Assembly (NCBI GenBank): GCA_949825065.1
Contig: OX463859.1
Span: 5,928,217 to 5,992,216, forward strand
Reading direction: 5' to 3'
Length of the DNA stretch: 64,000 bases
Source: Odontocerum albicorne
Lineage: Eukaryota > Arthropoda > Insecta > Trichoptera > Odontoceridae
Both the position numbers and the translations under genes were made by a program. Below are positions 12,263-56,687 of the stretch, in pieces; position 1 is the stretch's first letter, and each line of letters opens with the position of its first letter. The notes beneath the pieces were generated by a model, which made no database searches, was not told where the DNA came from, and saw only the letters and a list, made by a program, of their open reading frames with translations.

Positions 12263-13193
12263 ACATAAGTTGTGTCCGTTTTTTTTTCGCCACCATTTTC
12301 ACCAAATGAGCACCAAAATTAAAACAAAATGGTAAAGATTATACGTCATTCGAAAGAAAATTTTCTGTTCTACAAGGTATTGTGTTTACTTTTACGTTAC
12401 ATATATTATTTTATTTGATTACAAGCCTTCAAAATGGAATGTCAAGTAGACGAAAGTGAGCATTTTCGACACCTCCTTCTGTTCGCGTTCAATCGAGGGA
12501 ATAAAGCTGCCAAAGCTGCTCGCGGTATTTGCGAAGTGTACAGTGAAGATGCCATGAATGAAAGGACAGCTCGTAAATGGTTTTTGCGTTTCAAAGACGG
12601 TAATTTTCGACCTGAATGACATGGAGCGTTCCGGACGACCAGTGGACCAGTGGTTCGATAAGGACCGCTTAAACCATATTATTCATGAAGATCCCCTTCA
12701 AACCACCGTAGAATTGGCTGAGCAGATGAATTGTAGTCACATGACTGTATACCGCCATCTTAAATCAATGGGAAAAGTTCGACGCTTGGGTTCCACATGT
12801 TTTGAGTGAGAACAACAAAAATCAACGTTTGACAATTTCTGCTGGTTTGCTCGCGCGTCATCGAGCTACGCATGGCCACAACCAAAGGTTCCTTTACTGC
12901 ATCAATACTGGTGATGAAAAATAGTGTTTCCACCTTTTCCGGTCGCTGTCGAATAATTTGCGCGGTGTTTCCTTTAATAATGACGTCGAATTGCGGACAT
13001 GGTTGGACGAATTCCTCGAGTCAAGACCGGATACCAGATGGTTTTTATCGCAAAGGCATTGAAAAACTTGTAGAACGTTGACAAGAAGTTGTAAATAATG
13101 AAGGAGAATACATTATTAACTAATTTGTTGTAATTTTTTTTTGTTGTGTACTCTTGTTCTCTTCATTTGGAAAAAAACGGACAAAACTTATGT
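12263..13193 (+). mobile_element. Defective mariner element B (SETMAR-like lineage), 931 bp
   Basis: Terminal inverted repeats ACATAAGTTGTGTCCGTTTT and ACATAAGTTTTGTCCGTTTT are flanked by TA. The plus strand encodes the N-terminal helix-turn-helix half of a transposase (FRHLLLFAFNRGNKAAKAAR, then after a frame change MERSGRP and HMTVYRHLKSMGK). It jumps near 12.9 kb to the C-terminal end (GIEKLVER). The catalytic middle is deleted. Confidence 0.88.
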
Positions 13194-13282
13194 TAACACC
13201 AAATATTATAAATTTTGGACCGAAAAAAATACTAAAATTTCGTACATTACATAATTTTTCCCATATATTTAATGTGCATAAC

Positions 13283-13539
13283 ATCGCCGATATTGCAGGA
13301 ACACGTAACTCGATTTTTTGGTATAAGTAACTTTCTTTATTTTTTGTCATCTCTTGTATCATTGACACATTTTTGCATTAACACATATACTTATTTTCAA
13401 TGCGGAAGGCATTTATTCGTAAGTCCAATGCCAAGTGACGTTTTTATTTTATTATATTTTTGCAGAAAAATCGTTTTTTTGTCTCCCCTGTAAAATTTGG
13501 GCAATCCTAGATGCGTGTTCCTGCAGTATCGGTGACGAT
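13283..13539 (+). mobile_element. MITE with TGCAGGAACA termini, copy 1
   Basis: Inverted ends contain ATATTGCAGGAACACGTA and, reversed, ATACTGCAGGAACACG. It is near-identical in reverse to 50018-50265. Confidence 0.78.
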
Positions 13540-13678
13540 AAGATATCCCATACAATAAAAAATATAAATGAAATATTTATGAAAATTCTAGTGTATTCTG
13601 AAATATGTAGAACATAGAAAACAAATACATATGTAACACAAATATATAAATAATTAGAAGATTATATATCAGAATTTA

Positions 13679-13858
13679 TCAATTGTGAAGTAGCAACTGG
13701 GGAAGCGATCAATTGTAAAGCAGCAACTGGGGGAGCGATCAATTGTAAAGCAGCAACTGGGGGAGCGATCAATTGTAAAGCAGCAACTGGGGAAGTGATC
13801 AATTGTAAAGCAGCAACTGGTGGAGCGATCAATTGTAAAGCAGCAACTGGGGGAGCAA
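13679..13858 (+). repeat. 30-bp tandem array, six units
   Basis: The unit is GCAGCAACTGGGGGAGCGAT plus CAATTGTAAA. Because 30 is a multiple of three, the reverse strand stays open (repeating CCFTIDRSPS), but no gene context supports translation. Confidence 0.95.
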
Positions 13859-13944
13859 TAAATAACTATGCCCACTTACCTCGGTGGACCAATGTTAAAA
13901 CAAATATATAAGTTGCAAAAGTGAGGTGAAAATGAAAAAAATTT

Positions 13945-14115
13945 GAGGTGCATGGCCGCGCGGTAACGCACTGAACTTCCGTGCGGAAGGTCATCGGTTC
14001 GAACCACGCGCTGTGCTACTCCTCTCGAACGACACAGGCACTTTTTCCGCCTAGTGTTCGAGGGTATAAGGATACCTATGACTTCGGTGGTAGCTATTCT
14101 TTAAGCATTAAAAAA
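13945..14115 (+). mobile_element. tRNA-derived SINE, family C
   Basis: It has TGGCCGCGCGGTAACGC (box A) and TCGGTTCGAACC (box B), then a GC-richer body with TCGAGGGTATAAGGATACC and an A-run. The anticodon arm does not fold as a tRNA (loop too short). Confidence 0.65.
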
Positions 14116-14397
14116 AATAGAAAATTCAGTGAACGTGACATTTACGTCTAACAACACTTGCACGTGCATATACATTCATACAAACATATCCTCATACCAG
14201 CATATGCGCACACATACACACAAATGTGTCAATTTGGTAAGGTGACTAAAGTTGTACAGTGATCATGACTAACTTCATACATGTATATCCAATTTTTTAA
14301 TTCTCTCCAGCAACAATTAAAATCTTCGTTTTTCATCTCTGACGAAAGCATGTTAAATGGTCTTAGATCCAGATAAACACACACATTCTTAGATCCA

Positions 14398-14495
14398 GAC
14401 GACCTCCGTGACCTAGTTGATAAGACGCCTGTCTCCTAACTTTTTGGTTGGTTGTTAGAGATTGCCACATAGCAATAAGCCCGCAACATTATAAT
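14398..14495 (+). mobile_element. tRNA-derived SINE, family A, short copy
   Basis: It begins GACCTCCGTGACCTAGTTGA, has TGTCTCC, lacks box B, and jumps to the body piece TTAGAGATTGCCACATAGCA. Confidence 0.65.
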
Positions 14496-14634
14496 GTACA
14501 ATAATAGAACATGGCTTCTCTGATAACATGTGGTGTTTATACTCAGAATGGTGAGATGAGCTTGTTTGGACAGCTCAAATGTCCATAATAATTCCTACTC
14601 TGCAATAGTAATCATCATAATTTATATTTAGTGT

Positions 14635-14830
14635 ATCTCTGCCTGGAGCCAATGTTCTCCATGGCTTAATGGTAAAAGTTCTGTTGTCCACCCAGAAGTT
14701 ACGGGTTTGATTCCCCAAAATATAATAATCGTCCCACTTTGTTTTTTTTCACCTAAGATCATCTTTCTAGATGTTAAGAGAAATTTAAAATGGTAAAATA
14801 TGATCAACAAGGCCACGGAGGTTGTCTAGT
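14635..14830 (+). mobile_element. tRNA-derived SINE, family B
   Basis: The head TCTCCATGGCTTAATGGTAA (box A-like) is followed by ACGGGTTTGATTCCCC (box B-like). The body has a poly-T/CACCTAAGATC stretch. A reversed SINE A head piece (GGCCACGGAGGTTGTC) abuts at 14811. Confidence 0.6.
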
Positions 14831-15511
14831 CAATGACAATATTATTGTCAACGTAAGGAGAGACAATAGAGCATCAAATATTTCTTCACGCATAACTTTT
14901 ACTACACCTATACAACTTTTCCAGCAATTCATATGGTTTCTCTGAGTCTTTACATTTATTTATTACATATCTCCAATAGCAGTCTTTTTTTTCGTATCAC
15001 GTCTCCCAATCATGTTTGAATTGTACAATCGTTTAGTCAATCATTCTACACTAACTCATTCATTCATCATGTCCAAACCTTAAAATTCATTTCTAGAATT
15101 TACTTAATACATTCCCATATATTCGTAAGTCAGTTAAATTGAGAATTACCCATGTTTATATATATTTTGATAGGTCCAATGTATAATGCAACATCTACAA
15201 AATCATAAGTTGACTTAAGGGCATTTTAAATATGAATCAAATCTGGGTACCCACTTGCTTAGCATGATTGCTAACTGCTAGGCCATAGCTACCAACTCTA
15301 TCATTATAATCTACAAGTGTAAAACTTGCACCCTTAATACAGTTCTTCAAACAAATCCTTTCCCAGCAATTGATGACATTTGATGCATTTTTTTATTTAA
15401 CAAATATGTATTTCGTATCCTTCTATGCCTACATTGTCACTAATTTTTGGAACTATTTTGTTTTGCTTGAAAATTTTTTTCTTATGGCAATAACTTCAGC
15501 AAAGTTGTACA
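14831..15511. other. No gene seen
   Basis: AT-rich sequence between SINE B and the hAT element. No supported frame. Confidence 0.55.
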
Positions 15512-15519
15512 ATATATAC

Positions 15520-16397
15520 CAGACGTGGGCAAATGCGGCTCCCGATGTCTCTTATAAAAACATAGATACTTTCTTTCCCCATTATACTTGTGTTTTTACG
15601 ATTTTTCCTTTCTAAATGTTGTAAGTGACAAGATGCGCATGCAACTGTCAAAGACACAAGTATTGGTATATACGTGCGAGCTGTGATTTCAATATGTAAG
15701 GTGCGCACGCATCTCCTGCCTCTTTATGTACGCAAACCACGCAAACCGTTTGTAAAATCAAACTGAAAAAAAAAACGTAGTTGGTAAAATCAAAAAATCG
15801 TTCGCAGCTAATAAACGAGCATTTGACAGAATTGCTGCGAACGGCTGTAACAAATTTTACACCAAATTTGAAAGATTTAGCTAAAAGTGATAAATATACT
15901 TTTTACTATATTATATTATATTTTTATTAAATAAATTTTGAACTAATTCTTTTGTGTTTACTTTCTCATTTTTATATTTTCTTATATGTGTATTTTTTAT
16001 ACTTTATATAGCAATTAAGATTTGTGTAGAGTATGTAATAAATTTGAATTTGTGTATTTAACCTCTAAAGGAGTAGGGCCGTACAGTGTACGGTGAGCGA
16101 ATTTTTACCTCAAGAGAGTATGGACGTACACGGTACATCTGATGTTTTTTTCCCGAATACATGAATTGATCCATAAAACGGACAAGGCTCAAATGTTTTT
16201 ATCTATTCAATTATTTTGTATATGGCGGCCGCAATTACATTTTTTATATTACTTACAAAATCAATTATTTATTTTACTTACAAAATCTTACTCGCTTAGA
16301 GGTTAATACTACGTGAGAATGTGACTATGGTGTGGCTCTTTATGTATATGAAAATCCAGAGTGTGGCTCTCGTTGACCTCATGTATGCCCACCCCTG
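15520..16397. mobile_element. hAT-like element with perfect 8-bp target duplication
   Basis: Ends read CAGACGTGGGCAAATGCGGC and, reversed, CAGGGGTGGGCATACATGAG, typical of hAT. The flanks 15512-15519 and 16398-16405 are both ATATATAC. A TTAA MITE (16062-16302) is nested inside. No hAT transposase frame is present. Confidence 0.88.
16062..16302. mobile_element. TTAA-flanked MITE nested in a hAT element (241 bp)
   Basis: TTAA lies at 16058 and 16303. Ends read CCTCTAAAGGAG and, reversed, CCTCTAAGCGAG. A GTACAGTGTAC motif lies near the left end. Confidence 0.75.
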
Positions 16398-16791
16398 ATA
16401 TATACCATAAGCATTTCTTTACATCCCTTTCATTTATCCAAAATATAATCTAAATTGCACATCCTGTTCTAGCACAAATAAAATAAAATAAAAGAAATCA
16501 AAACAGTCTTTACACCCGATACAACTAAACTCTCCATTCACATAACTCAGACTGACTGGTAAACATATACACATGACTATGTAAATACTTCAAATTAGCA
16601 TAATATTTAATGTAAATGTTAAATATGGACAGATAATAAACACAATTGAGAACATGAGCGGAAAAATTTACGGCATATTCAAATAAAATATGTTTTGACT
16701 ACTGAAATACAAAATATTATTTATATTCCGTCTAAGTAACGCCTTGTGTTACCATTTACGAACAATAAAAGCTTTATTTTAGAATATTTAA

Positions 16792-18415
16792 CACCTTAAA
16801 GACCGCATGTAAATGTATGAGATATACACCTAAGACCGCACGTTTTCGCGCAAAATTTTACTTTTTCCCAAAACTTATTAAAATCATTTTTTCTTTTTTA
16901 TTTATGAATCAATTTTATGAATCTTTCAAAAATTGTAAAACATGATTTATTCTTTGTAGTTTTGTATAAAAAAAACTTTTTCATTGTGTTTTTACATTTA
17001 TATATTTAACCTTTCCTTCCCTGTGTTGGGTATCTTCTACACATTGCTTCTAATAACCATCAATATCTCTATAAATATAATAAATACAAGGTTAAGATTT
17101 TAGGTATTCCTCCATAATATATTTACGCATTGATTTAAAAAATAATATTAATAATAATCAGAATTTATCGAGCTGTTTTGTAGATCGAAAACAAATTCGC
17201 ATTTAAACGCGGCGAACGCCTCGTCTTGATGATAGGTGAATAGTATGCGGGAAGCGCGACACTATATTCGCATCTCACTCTTGCATACTAGACTGAATTG
17301 CGAGAACCTGAATTGCCTCAACGCCGCAAGCATATGCGTAAGCGCCGGGGTATGTGACTGTATTCCCCGCCGCTAGTAACTTCTAAGCTTGCAAATAGGT
17401 TGGACGTACGCCCGTTCCGTGAGCGGTGCCAGATGGTTTTTTAATGTTTTCAGCAAATAAATCTCAATTATTATAATTTTTAACTTCAATTATAATTAAT
17501 TAAGGGGATTATCTATGAACGTTCTTATTTTTCCAATTTAAAATCGCTAATTTTTTATTGCGTACTCACTACCCAACGCCGGAGCGCGCGTTTCATTTTT
17601 ATCACCGTAAGGGAAGGGTTAATCAAATGAATATTTTATAAATAATTATTAAATAAGGTTGAGAGCCACTGTCAAAATAATACTATTCGTTTAATGGTTC
17701 AAAGATAAGATTACAAACGTTAAATAACTCCGCTTGAGGGCTCATTTTACGAAAACAGATGTTGTGAACGAACAAATCTTCGCATATAAGAAAAAATGTT
17801 ATAGGTCCTTGACATGTCGTAAAATATAAAATTTATTATGTTCAAAAGTGTTACGTTGATTATTTTAAGCTCAGCTAAAATAAAAATAAACAAATCACCC
17901 ATGAGATAAGTGTTTCTATAGAAAAAAAAATATATCTTCGCATTTCGATATACGATATTGAAATATTTTCACCTGATTATTATTGCTGCTCTTTATTTAT
18001 TTTCTTGCATTCATTTTCATTAATGCAAGAAAATAAATATTAATGAAATTATTTTTCAATTTGCCCGAGAGATGGTGTAGAGTTCGACTAAAAACAAAAT
18101 AAATATCCAAACAAATTCGGTCGGACCACAAAAAATATCACAGACACTCGAGATAAGATTTGAAAAGGGCGAATCCAGGTCAAATTTCGTAATCGTAAAA
18201 TCTTAGAAATGAGATACTAATGTTCATGAAATCGACTCAAAGCTATGACACGAACCTTTTTAAGTGGCATGAATTTATTTTCGAATGAACACATGTTTTG
18301 CTTCACTCAATAGATGGCATTGAGTTCGACTACTTATAAACCCGCGATAACACGGGACCGGTCCTTAACGGTTGGATCAAATTACCGCGCCAGCGCGGGA
18401 CCGGTCGTTAAGGTG
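16792..18415. mobile_element. TTAA-flanked element, 1.6 kb, with a nested element
   Basis: TTAA lies at 16788 and 18416. Ends read CACCTTAAAGACCG and, reversed, CACCTTAACGACCG. It contains the element at 17010-17618. A repeated GCGGGACCGGTC block lies near the right end. No transposase was recognised. Confidence 0.7.
17010..17618 (+). mobile_element. TTAA-flanked MITE, family 4 (609 bp)
   Basis: TTAA lies at 17006 and 17619. Ends read CCTTTCCTTCCCTGTG and, reversed, CCCTTCCCTTACGGTG. The same family occurs inverted at 37635-38278, sharing for example TTTTAGGTATTCCTCCATAA. Confidence 0.75.
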
Positions 18416-18638
18416 TTAATATGAAAATACTTTATTATTCCACTAATTACATTAAACCTCGCTACACGAGTCTTCAAGTGAGATAGGAGGTAGAAACACA
18501 TTTAATGAGCAGTGCTTATATATCAGGTGTCATGTTTTATGGACCACCCACATCAAAAGTGAGTGTGGTCTATTGATGGAAAGATTTCAATTGTAATAAA
18601 TTAATTAAAATATTTCTTAAAATTTGACATTATATTAA

Positions 18639-18806
18639 CCACTTAACACGCGACGTAGCACAATGGCGAACTGTGAACGAATAAATTCTATACGAGAATA
18701 TATATTTCGTTCGGAGAAAACAAGATTTGCCTGAACGAGGCTCGAGTTCGTCAGTATAAAAAGAAACTTCGTGCCCGAGTCCCGCTCGGGCAAAACTGTC
18801 AAGTGG
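18639..18806. mobile_element. TTAA-flanked MITE (168 bp)
   Basis: TTAA lies at 18635 and 18807. Ends read CCACTTAACACG and, reversed, CCACTTGACAGT. The interior has two CCCGAGTC/GCTCGGGC-like motifs. Confidence 0.65.
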
Positions 18807-18810
18807 TTAA

Positions 18811-21127
18811 AGAAAAGAAATAATGTTTAAGAGGTATGAAACCTTTCATAGCATTTGGTTATTTGATGTAATTAGTGGAATAACAAAGTAATTTATTGTT
18901 AATATTCTAAAATAGAGATTCACAAAGTTAAAGCAGAAACCTTTGATAAAACATAACCTCTCTTTAGCGTGCTAAATATTCCCATGTATTTCAGATCATT
19001 TTAATGTATTTTAGCAGCACATATATATTGCAACTTTGTTTAGTTAATTTTTTTATGAATTATTGTATATAGTGTACTTATTAACATATCTGAGTGAGTG
19101 ATACAGGCATATTGAAGAGTATGACCAAGAGACAAGATTGTTTTAAGCTATATTAATCAAGGTTCTGGGTTTAGAACCATAAACATTTTATTTTATATAA
19201 ATTAAATTATGACTTGTGATTTTAATTTAAAAATCTTGCTAAGTATACTATTACAATTTATATTTGCAAAGTAAATTTCAAATTAATAAGACTTCATTTT
19301 ACTTGATAAAAAAATATCTTTACGATGCTTTGCTCACACACATAAAAACACAAAATGAAAAGCAAAAAAATTAAGCTTATATAATTTTAGATTATAATGA
19401 TAATACTCTTGTTTTGTTCAATACAATGACATTTACACTACATAACTCCACAGTTACATTACTAATTCAAAGCACTAATTTCAGTTAAAAGGGACTTATA
19501 AATCCAAACTAGTCGTAAAGAGAAAATATATATAGTAGGCAATAATGTATCTAAATGTAGTCTCCCAGTCATGCTATTCAACATGTCTGCATCACCAATG
19601 CGAACATGTTGAGGTGTACGATACACATTACCATTAAATAAAACTGAAATCAATTATTTGATTTATTATTTTAATAATAAGACTTTACTTATTGAAAAAA
19701 AACTAGTAATAACTTTAAGACTGAATCCCAAAACTAGTAATAACTTTAAGACTGAATCCCAAAACTAGTAATAACTTTAAGACTGAATCCCAAAACTAGT
19801 AATAACTTTAAGACTGAATCCCAAAACTAGTAATAACTTTAAGACTGGATCCCAAAACTAGTAATAACTTTAAGACTGAATCCCAAAACTAGTAATAACT
19901 TTAAGACTGAATCCCAAAACTAGTAATAACTTTAAGACTGAATCTCAAAACAAGATCAATGCAGAAGGCCATTTTTTCACTCATGTCTTCAATTATATCT
20001 TTGTTCTTTGGGTCATTTCTCGTGAATTTAAATTTTAATGTTTATTTTAAACATATATTGATATAAATATTCCTAAACTGATATTAATTCGGAGCATTCA
20101 TTCAATTTACACAGAAATATAATATTACAAGCCTTTCAAATTGTAAAATATCATTTTAAACAAACGAGGAAATGACCAAAGACCGATATTCAAAAAGAGG
20201 TAAGAACTATACCAGGAGAGACTACAAAAGGGCAGAGAACACATCAAGTCGGAAAAGTTAAAAAGCTTAAAAAAGTATTGAATGCATTTTAGGCTTTTAA
20301 GATTTGTCACCGCCTTACAACTTTATCAATAGAAACTTTATCATTCCAGTTATTAAATTTTATCACATCGAAATGTGTTTCTATCTCCCATCTTAAGGCT
20401 CTCTTCAAGTTAAATGTCTCCAGATAAAAAGAAAAAACATGGGTCACGTTGTTTTTTTTCTTTACACTGAGATAAAACCTGATCGGGGATGTTATACAAA
20501 ATGAGTCGAGACCTTCAGATTGCATTAGATTTAAATTATTTATAGTAAATCATATGAAACCTACAATCATATGTTTATTTTTTTCCTTGTATTGCTTTGT
20601 TTTTACTATCAATATTGATTATTATTATTATAAAATTTAGTAACAAAGCAATTTCTCAAGTATTCTAATATGGACTTCCACAAATAAAAAGCCGAAACCT
20701 TTGATAAATCCCCTAGTATAGTTTTAACATTTGCATAAACCATGAATACATATTTTAAATAGTAGATCAAAGCTTTAATAAGTAATACAGTTCTAATAAA
20801 ATAAATTGAGATTAAATAATTAGCACTTGATTATGGATTAAAGATAATTCAATGGTTTTAGTACAAAATCTTTAATTTACAGTTAGTTTATAATGTTTAA
20901 ATATTCAAAATGGATTTGCCACAAAACTTCCACTAATATAAAATATTTTATTATATTATATATATAAACAATCGGTATTGAAATTAAGAATCATTATATT
21001 TTAACGATTCTAGTGTATAAATAAATAACGTAACTAAACATCGCCTCAAAAGTACTTTGTTCTTCGAATTTATAAAAGGCAGCTCTTTAGCGCCCTGGAT
21101 AAATTCAGGTGGTATAACGTTAGAAAG
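18811..21127. other. No recognised gene outside the 31-bp array
   Basis: AT-rich. The 19560-19630 stretch (AACATGTCTGCATCACCAAT) resembles 36355-36390 and is probably an old repeat. The frames near 20.1-20.5 kb have no family resemblance. Confidence 0.5.
19699..19946 (+). repeat. 31-bp tandem array, eight units
   Basis: The unit starts AAAACTAGTAATAACTTTAA and ends GACTGAATCCC. The units are nearly identical, with two single-base variants. Confidence 0.96.
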
Positions 21128-21711
21128 CTAATTTAAAACCAGGATGTCAATCATGAGTAAGAAGACTATCAGCCCCGGTTCTTCTTCTTTGGTAGCCTTC
21201 AAAATATATACTGTCTTCAGCCTCGGTAATAAATTTAGATTGTTTTCAGTGCCACATTCAATAATTGAACTGTTAAAAGTAACATCACTCGCACACGGGA
21301 TAACCTTATCGAATGAATTTTCTGATATTAATATATTCCATATCTCGATGGATAAATTGAAGATTGAACTCCTTAACACGTTCACTGCGTATAAAATACT
21401 TAATGTCATACAGAGATGCTGAAAATTCGCGAATTTTTGAAAACCCATAACTTTGTTAAAAATCAAATCCTACTTTCTATTGAAACATCATATACAAGTG
21501 TATTCCTTCGTGTCTTCAAAACACATGAAACCGGCGACGAATCCTTATCAGGAGACTTTAATGAGTCCACTAAACATTCAAGGCTCCCGTGTCCATACAA
21601 AATATTTGTATGGACACGGGAGCCGTGTTCGACGCAGTGAACATGTTAATAAACTTTGTAGGAATAACTTAGTCACTTCACAGGAAGACATGAGTAATAT
21701 TGCTCCTGTTG
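21128..21711 (-). pseudogene. Unrecognised coding-like frame split by a TTAA MITE
   Basis: A minus-strand frame runs from about 21711 to 21646, is interrupted by the 269-bp element at 21377-21645, and resumes at 21376. If the element and one TTAA copy are taken out, the frame stays open from an in-frame ATG (about 21693) to a TAG at 21128-21130. It reads through SSIFNLSIEIWNILISENSF and LLPRLKTVYILKATKEEEPG without a stop. The composition is less biased than random AT-rich frames here. I do not recognise the family. It could be an exon of an unknown gene, a decayed gene, or chance. A CAACAG acceptor-like site lies just upstream of the ATG, but the polypyrimidine tract is weak. Confidence 0.3.
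21377..21645. mobile_element. TTAA-flanked MITE inside a coding-like frame (269 bp)
   Basis: TTAA lies at 21373 and 21646. Ends read CACGTTCACTGCGT and, reversed, CATGTTCACTGCGT. An internal perfect hairpin is centred near 21600 (CTCCCGTGTCCATACAAATA and its complement). Confidence 0.8.
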
Positions 21712-22139
21712 TCGTTATGCTATATTTAGACTTTAAAACATTTCATTATTTATCTTGTTATTTGATATTATTGGATTATCCTGGATCAAATGTAAAATAA
21801 ATTAATAACTAATCGAGCCTTTAGGTTATGAACCAATTGAGTAGACACGGAACACGGAAATCCACGATGTAACAAAACTTACAAACGTCTAGAAAGTACG
21901 ATTAACGTTACCAGAAAAAGTCTTTTACCAGACTGGGAACCTTCTTTTATTAATTAGCATTAATAATCAAACACGAAACTCCCTCGGGTGGAAGACAAGC
22001 GTCGAACTAACTAGGACACGTAGGTTGTCCGTCACCTCTGATGTTTGATCAGACATGATACCGCCTGAATTTATTAAGAGACATTTATGAACTGCGTTTT
22101 TCAAATTAAAAAAAAAACAAAGTTGTATTTCGTTATATA

Positions 22140-22312
22140 CAGTACAACCTGGCGGGCTTATTACCGACCAACCAGAAAGATGTTCAAAAGGTTTTAAGTG
22201 TAAACCAGACTGGAATACTTTTTGTTTAAAAATCTGGGTTCCAACAGGGGTCGAAACCGCAACTCCTGGGTTGGGAGACAAACGTCTTACCAACTAAGCC
22301 ACGGAGGTTGTC
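22140..22312 (-). mobile_element. tRNA-derived SINE, family A
   Basis: On the minus strand it reads GACAACCTCCGTGGCTTAGT, then GTCTCCCAACC and a box B variant. The body contains TTCCAGTCTGGTTTACACTT and ends near GCCCGCCAGG. A second, more decayed head lies at about 21985-22035. Confidence 0.75.
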
Positions 22313-22434
22313 ATATTATAAAACAGTGCTTTATATTATTATCAATAATAGGACACGTGCAGTAACATAAAATATTGCTAGTTTAAATTTTTTTTTTTTT
22401 AATTAACAATTATTTTGAATAAAATGTAATAAAT

Positions 22435-22630
22435 GAACGGAGAGTGCAGAAGAGGAAGACCAAGAATAGAAAGAAAGAAGATAATAAATTTGACAGAGAA
22501 AAATGTGAGAAGTATGAGAAAGAAATGATATGTATATAATGAGATGCAGGCGAGACAAAAGCTGTGCGAGTGAAAAGGAAGATTAGACTGTGTGAGCGAA
22601 TAAGAAAATTAACATAATGATTTGTATGTA
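22435..22630 (+). mobile_element. LINE 3' tail fragment (variant)
   Basis: It starts GAGTGCAGAAGAGGAAGACC, like the 3' tails at 31.5 and 61.7 kb. A short RGRPRIERKKI-like frame precedes purine-rich sequence. Confidence 0.45.
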
Positions 22631-23255
22631 TGAATAAAAGTGTCTAGTTGCACAATGCATCGTTTGCATCACAATGCACATAAATTATACTTAAATCAAA
22701 CGAACTCAAGAATGAATCGTGTTACAAATGAGCACTTAGTATTCATATATGGATGAGACTAAGGAACACATCGAAAAATGCTAATCAATCATTGGTTTTT
22801 GCAATGATTGTTTGATTAACTTAAGTACTTGTAGACATCACATCATTTTACGCTGAATGAAATTGCTAATTAAAAACAAAAACAGATTGTTTTTCCAGTT
22901 ATATATCTACGATTGAGGTTTTCTCAAAATTTTTTATACATTTCAAAATTTCACTTGAATAAACTATGAGAGCAATCGATAGGACTAAAGTTTATCTTAG
23001 AAAAGTACAAAATTTTGTGACATTTTTCCATTTTGTTTACAAAAATGGTTAGAATGACGACATTACTTAATTAGTTTTTGGTAAAAGAATAGCTTTCAAT
23101 TAAAATTACAAAATCACTTGCTTTTTTTTTACAAAAATTGGCTTCTTTTTATCTGTAGAAAATTAACATTTCTTTCACCGTATATAACCAATCTTAACAA
23201 GATATTACCCATTATAAATCACCAACATCCTAGAAGAACTTCCGCTGAATATGGC

Positions 23256-55820
<32,565 letters not shown>

Positions 55821-56687
55821 GACTTCAATATATATTTGGAAAGAAAATTTAAATAAAAATACCATAAACATTTTTTTTGTTTTATTTTAACCTTTTAAAA
55901 TAAAAAATACATTTCAATAAATGTAAAAAACATGGAATCAAATATAGCTCGCTTCAAAAGTTTAACGAAAGCAAATTACAAAGTTAGACATATTATGTTC
56001 CTTTGTCTAATTGGTGATATCTCGAGGATGATAGCATATCTGGAACAACTCTTTTTTCGACCAACAACTCTGTCTATCCTGATTATTCCAGAGCCCTCCT
56101 GTAATCATCAGTACTAATTTCTCCAAAATATCAAGGTGACTCTTAGCTTTGTAGAACTGCATTTTGAGTTTTATGAAAAAAGAGAGATTTTCTTCACCGC
56201 CAAGATGGAAATGTTGGTTCACAAATAATTAGTGGAAAATGTAGCAGCATATGCTAATGGTTACAGGTATCTAAATTTAAAAAGATATGACTTAAATCAA
56301 GGTGTCTTTAAAGTCTTGAAAACTAATAACAAATGGAGAAAATTACCCATGTCATCTAAAAAAGTAATTCAATATTGGTTTGGATATCACAACTATTCCC
56401 AATAACTGCATAATCAAGCACAATTTTTAGTCTTACAGATTGTCTAGGGAAATTATCTAGTCTTTGTCATAAAACCAAACAATTTTTTTGTATATAGATT
56501 CAATGACTTCATTATCTCGTCTATAATGGAGACTTCAGTCATATTCAGAAAATGGTCTCATAAATGTATTCTGAAGAAATCAACATTACATTTTTGGGGT
56601 ATATACTCGTATACATTGCTGGATTGTGTTTTCTTCTGCTTGTTAGATCATGCCTGTCATTCACATAAAACTATGTCAAAGAATAAA
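55821..56687. other. NOP14/prune convergent intergenic region
   Basis: It contains the 3' UTRs of both genes. The polyadenylation signals AATAAA at 55852 and 55916 (plus) fit NOP14. No other gene was seen. Confidence 0.55.

Larger units (their letters stand above)
21720..23255. other. 3' flank of Cdc42; SINE and LINE tails only
   Basis: It contains the SINE at 22140-22312 and a LINE tail at 22435-22630. 22640-23255 is AT-rich and likely includes the Cdc42 3' UTR, but no polyadenylation site can be fixed. Confidence 0.5.

Noticed and set aside
13948..14015. tRNA gene (GGTTCGAACC box B)
   Set aside because: The anticodon arm would have a loop too short, the T-stem is mismatched, and a SINE-like tail follows.
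20125..20525. Two minus-strand frames of 61 and 72 codons
   Set aside because: Composition is that of biased AT-rich DNA, and there are no motifs or homology that I recognise.
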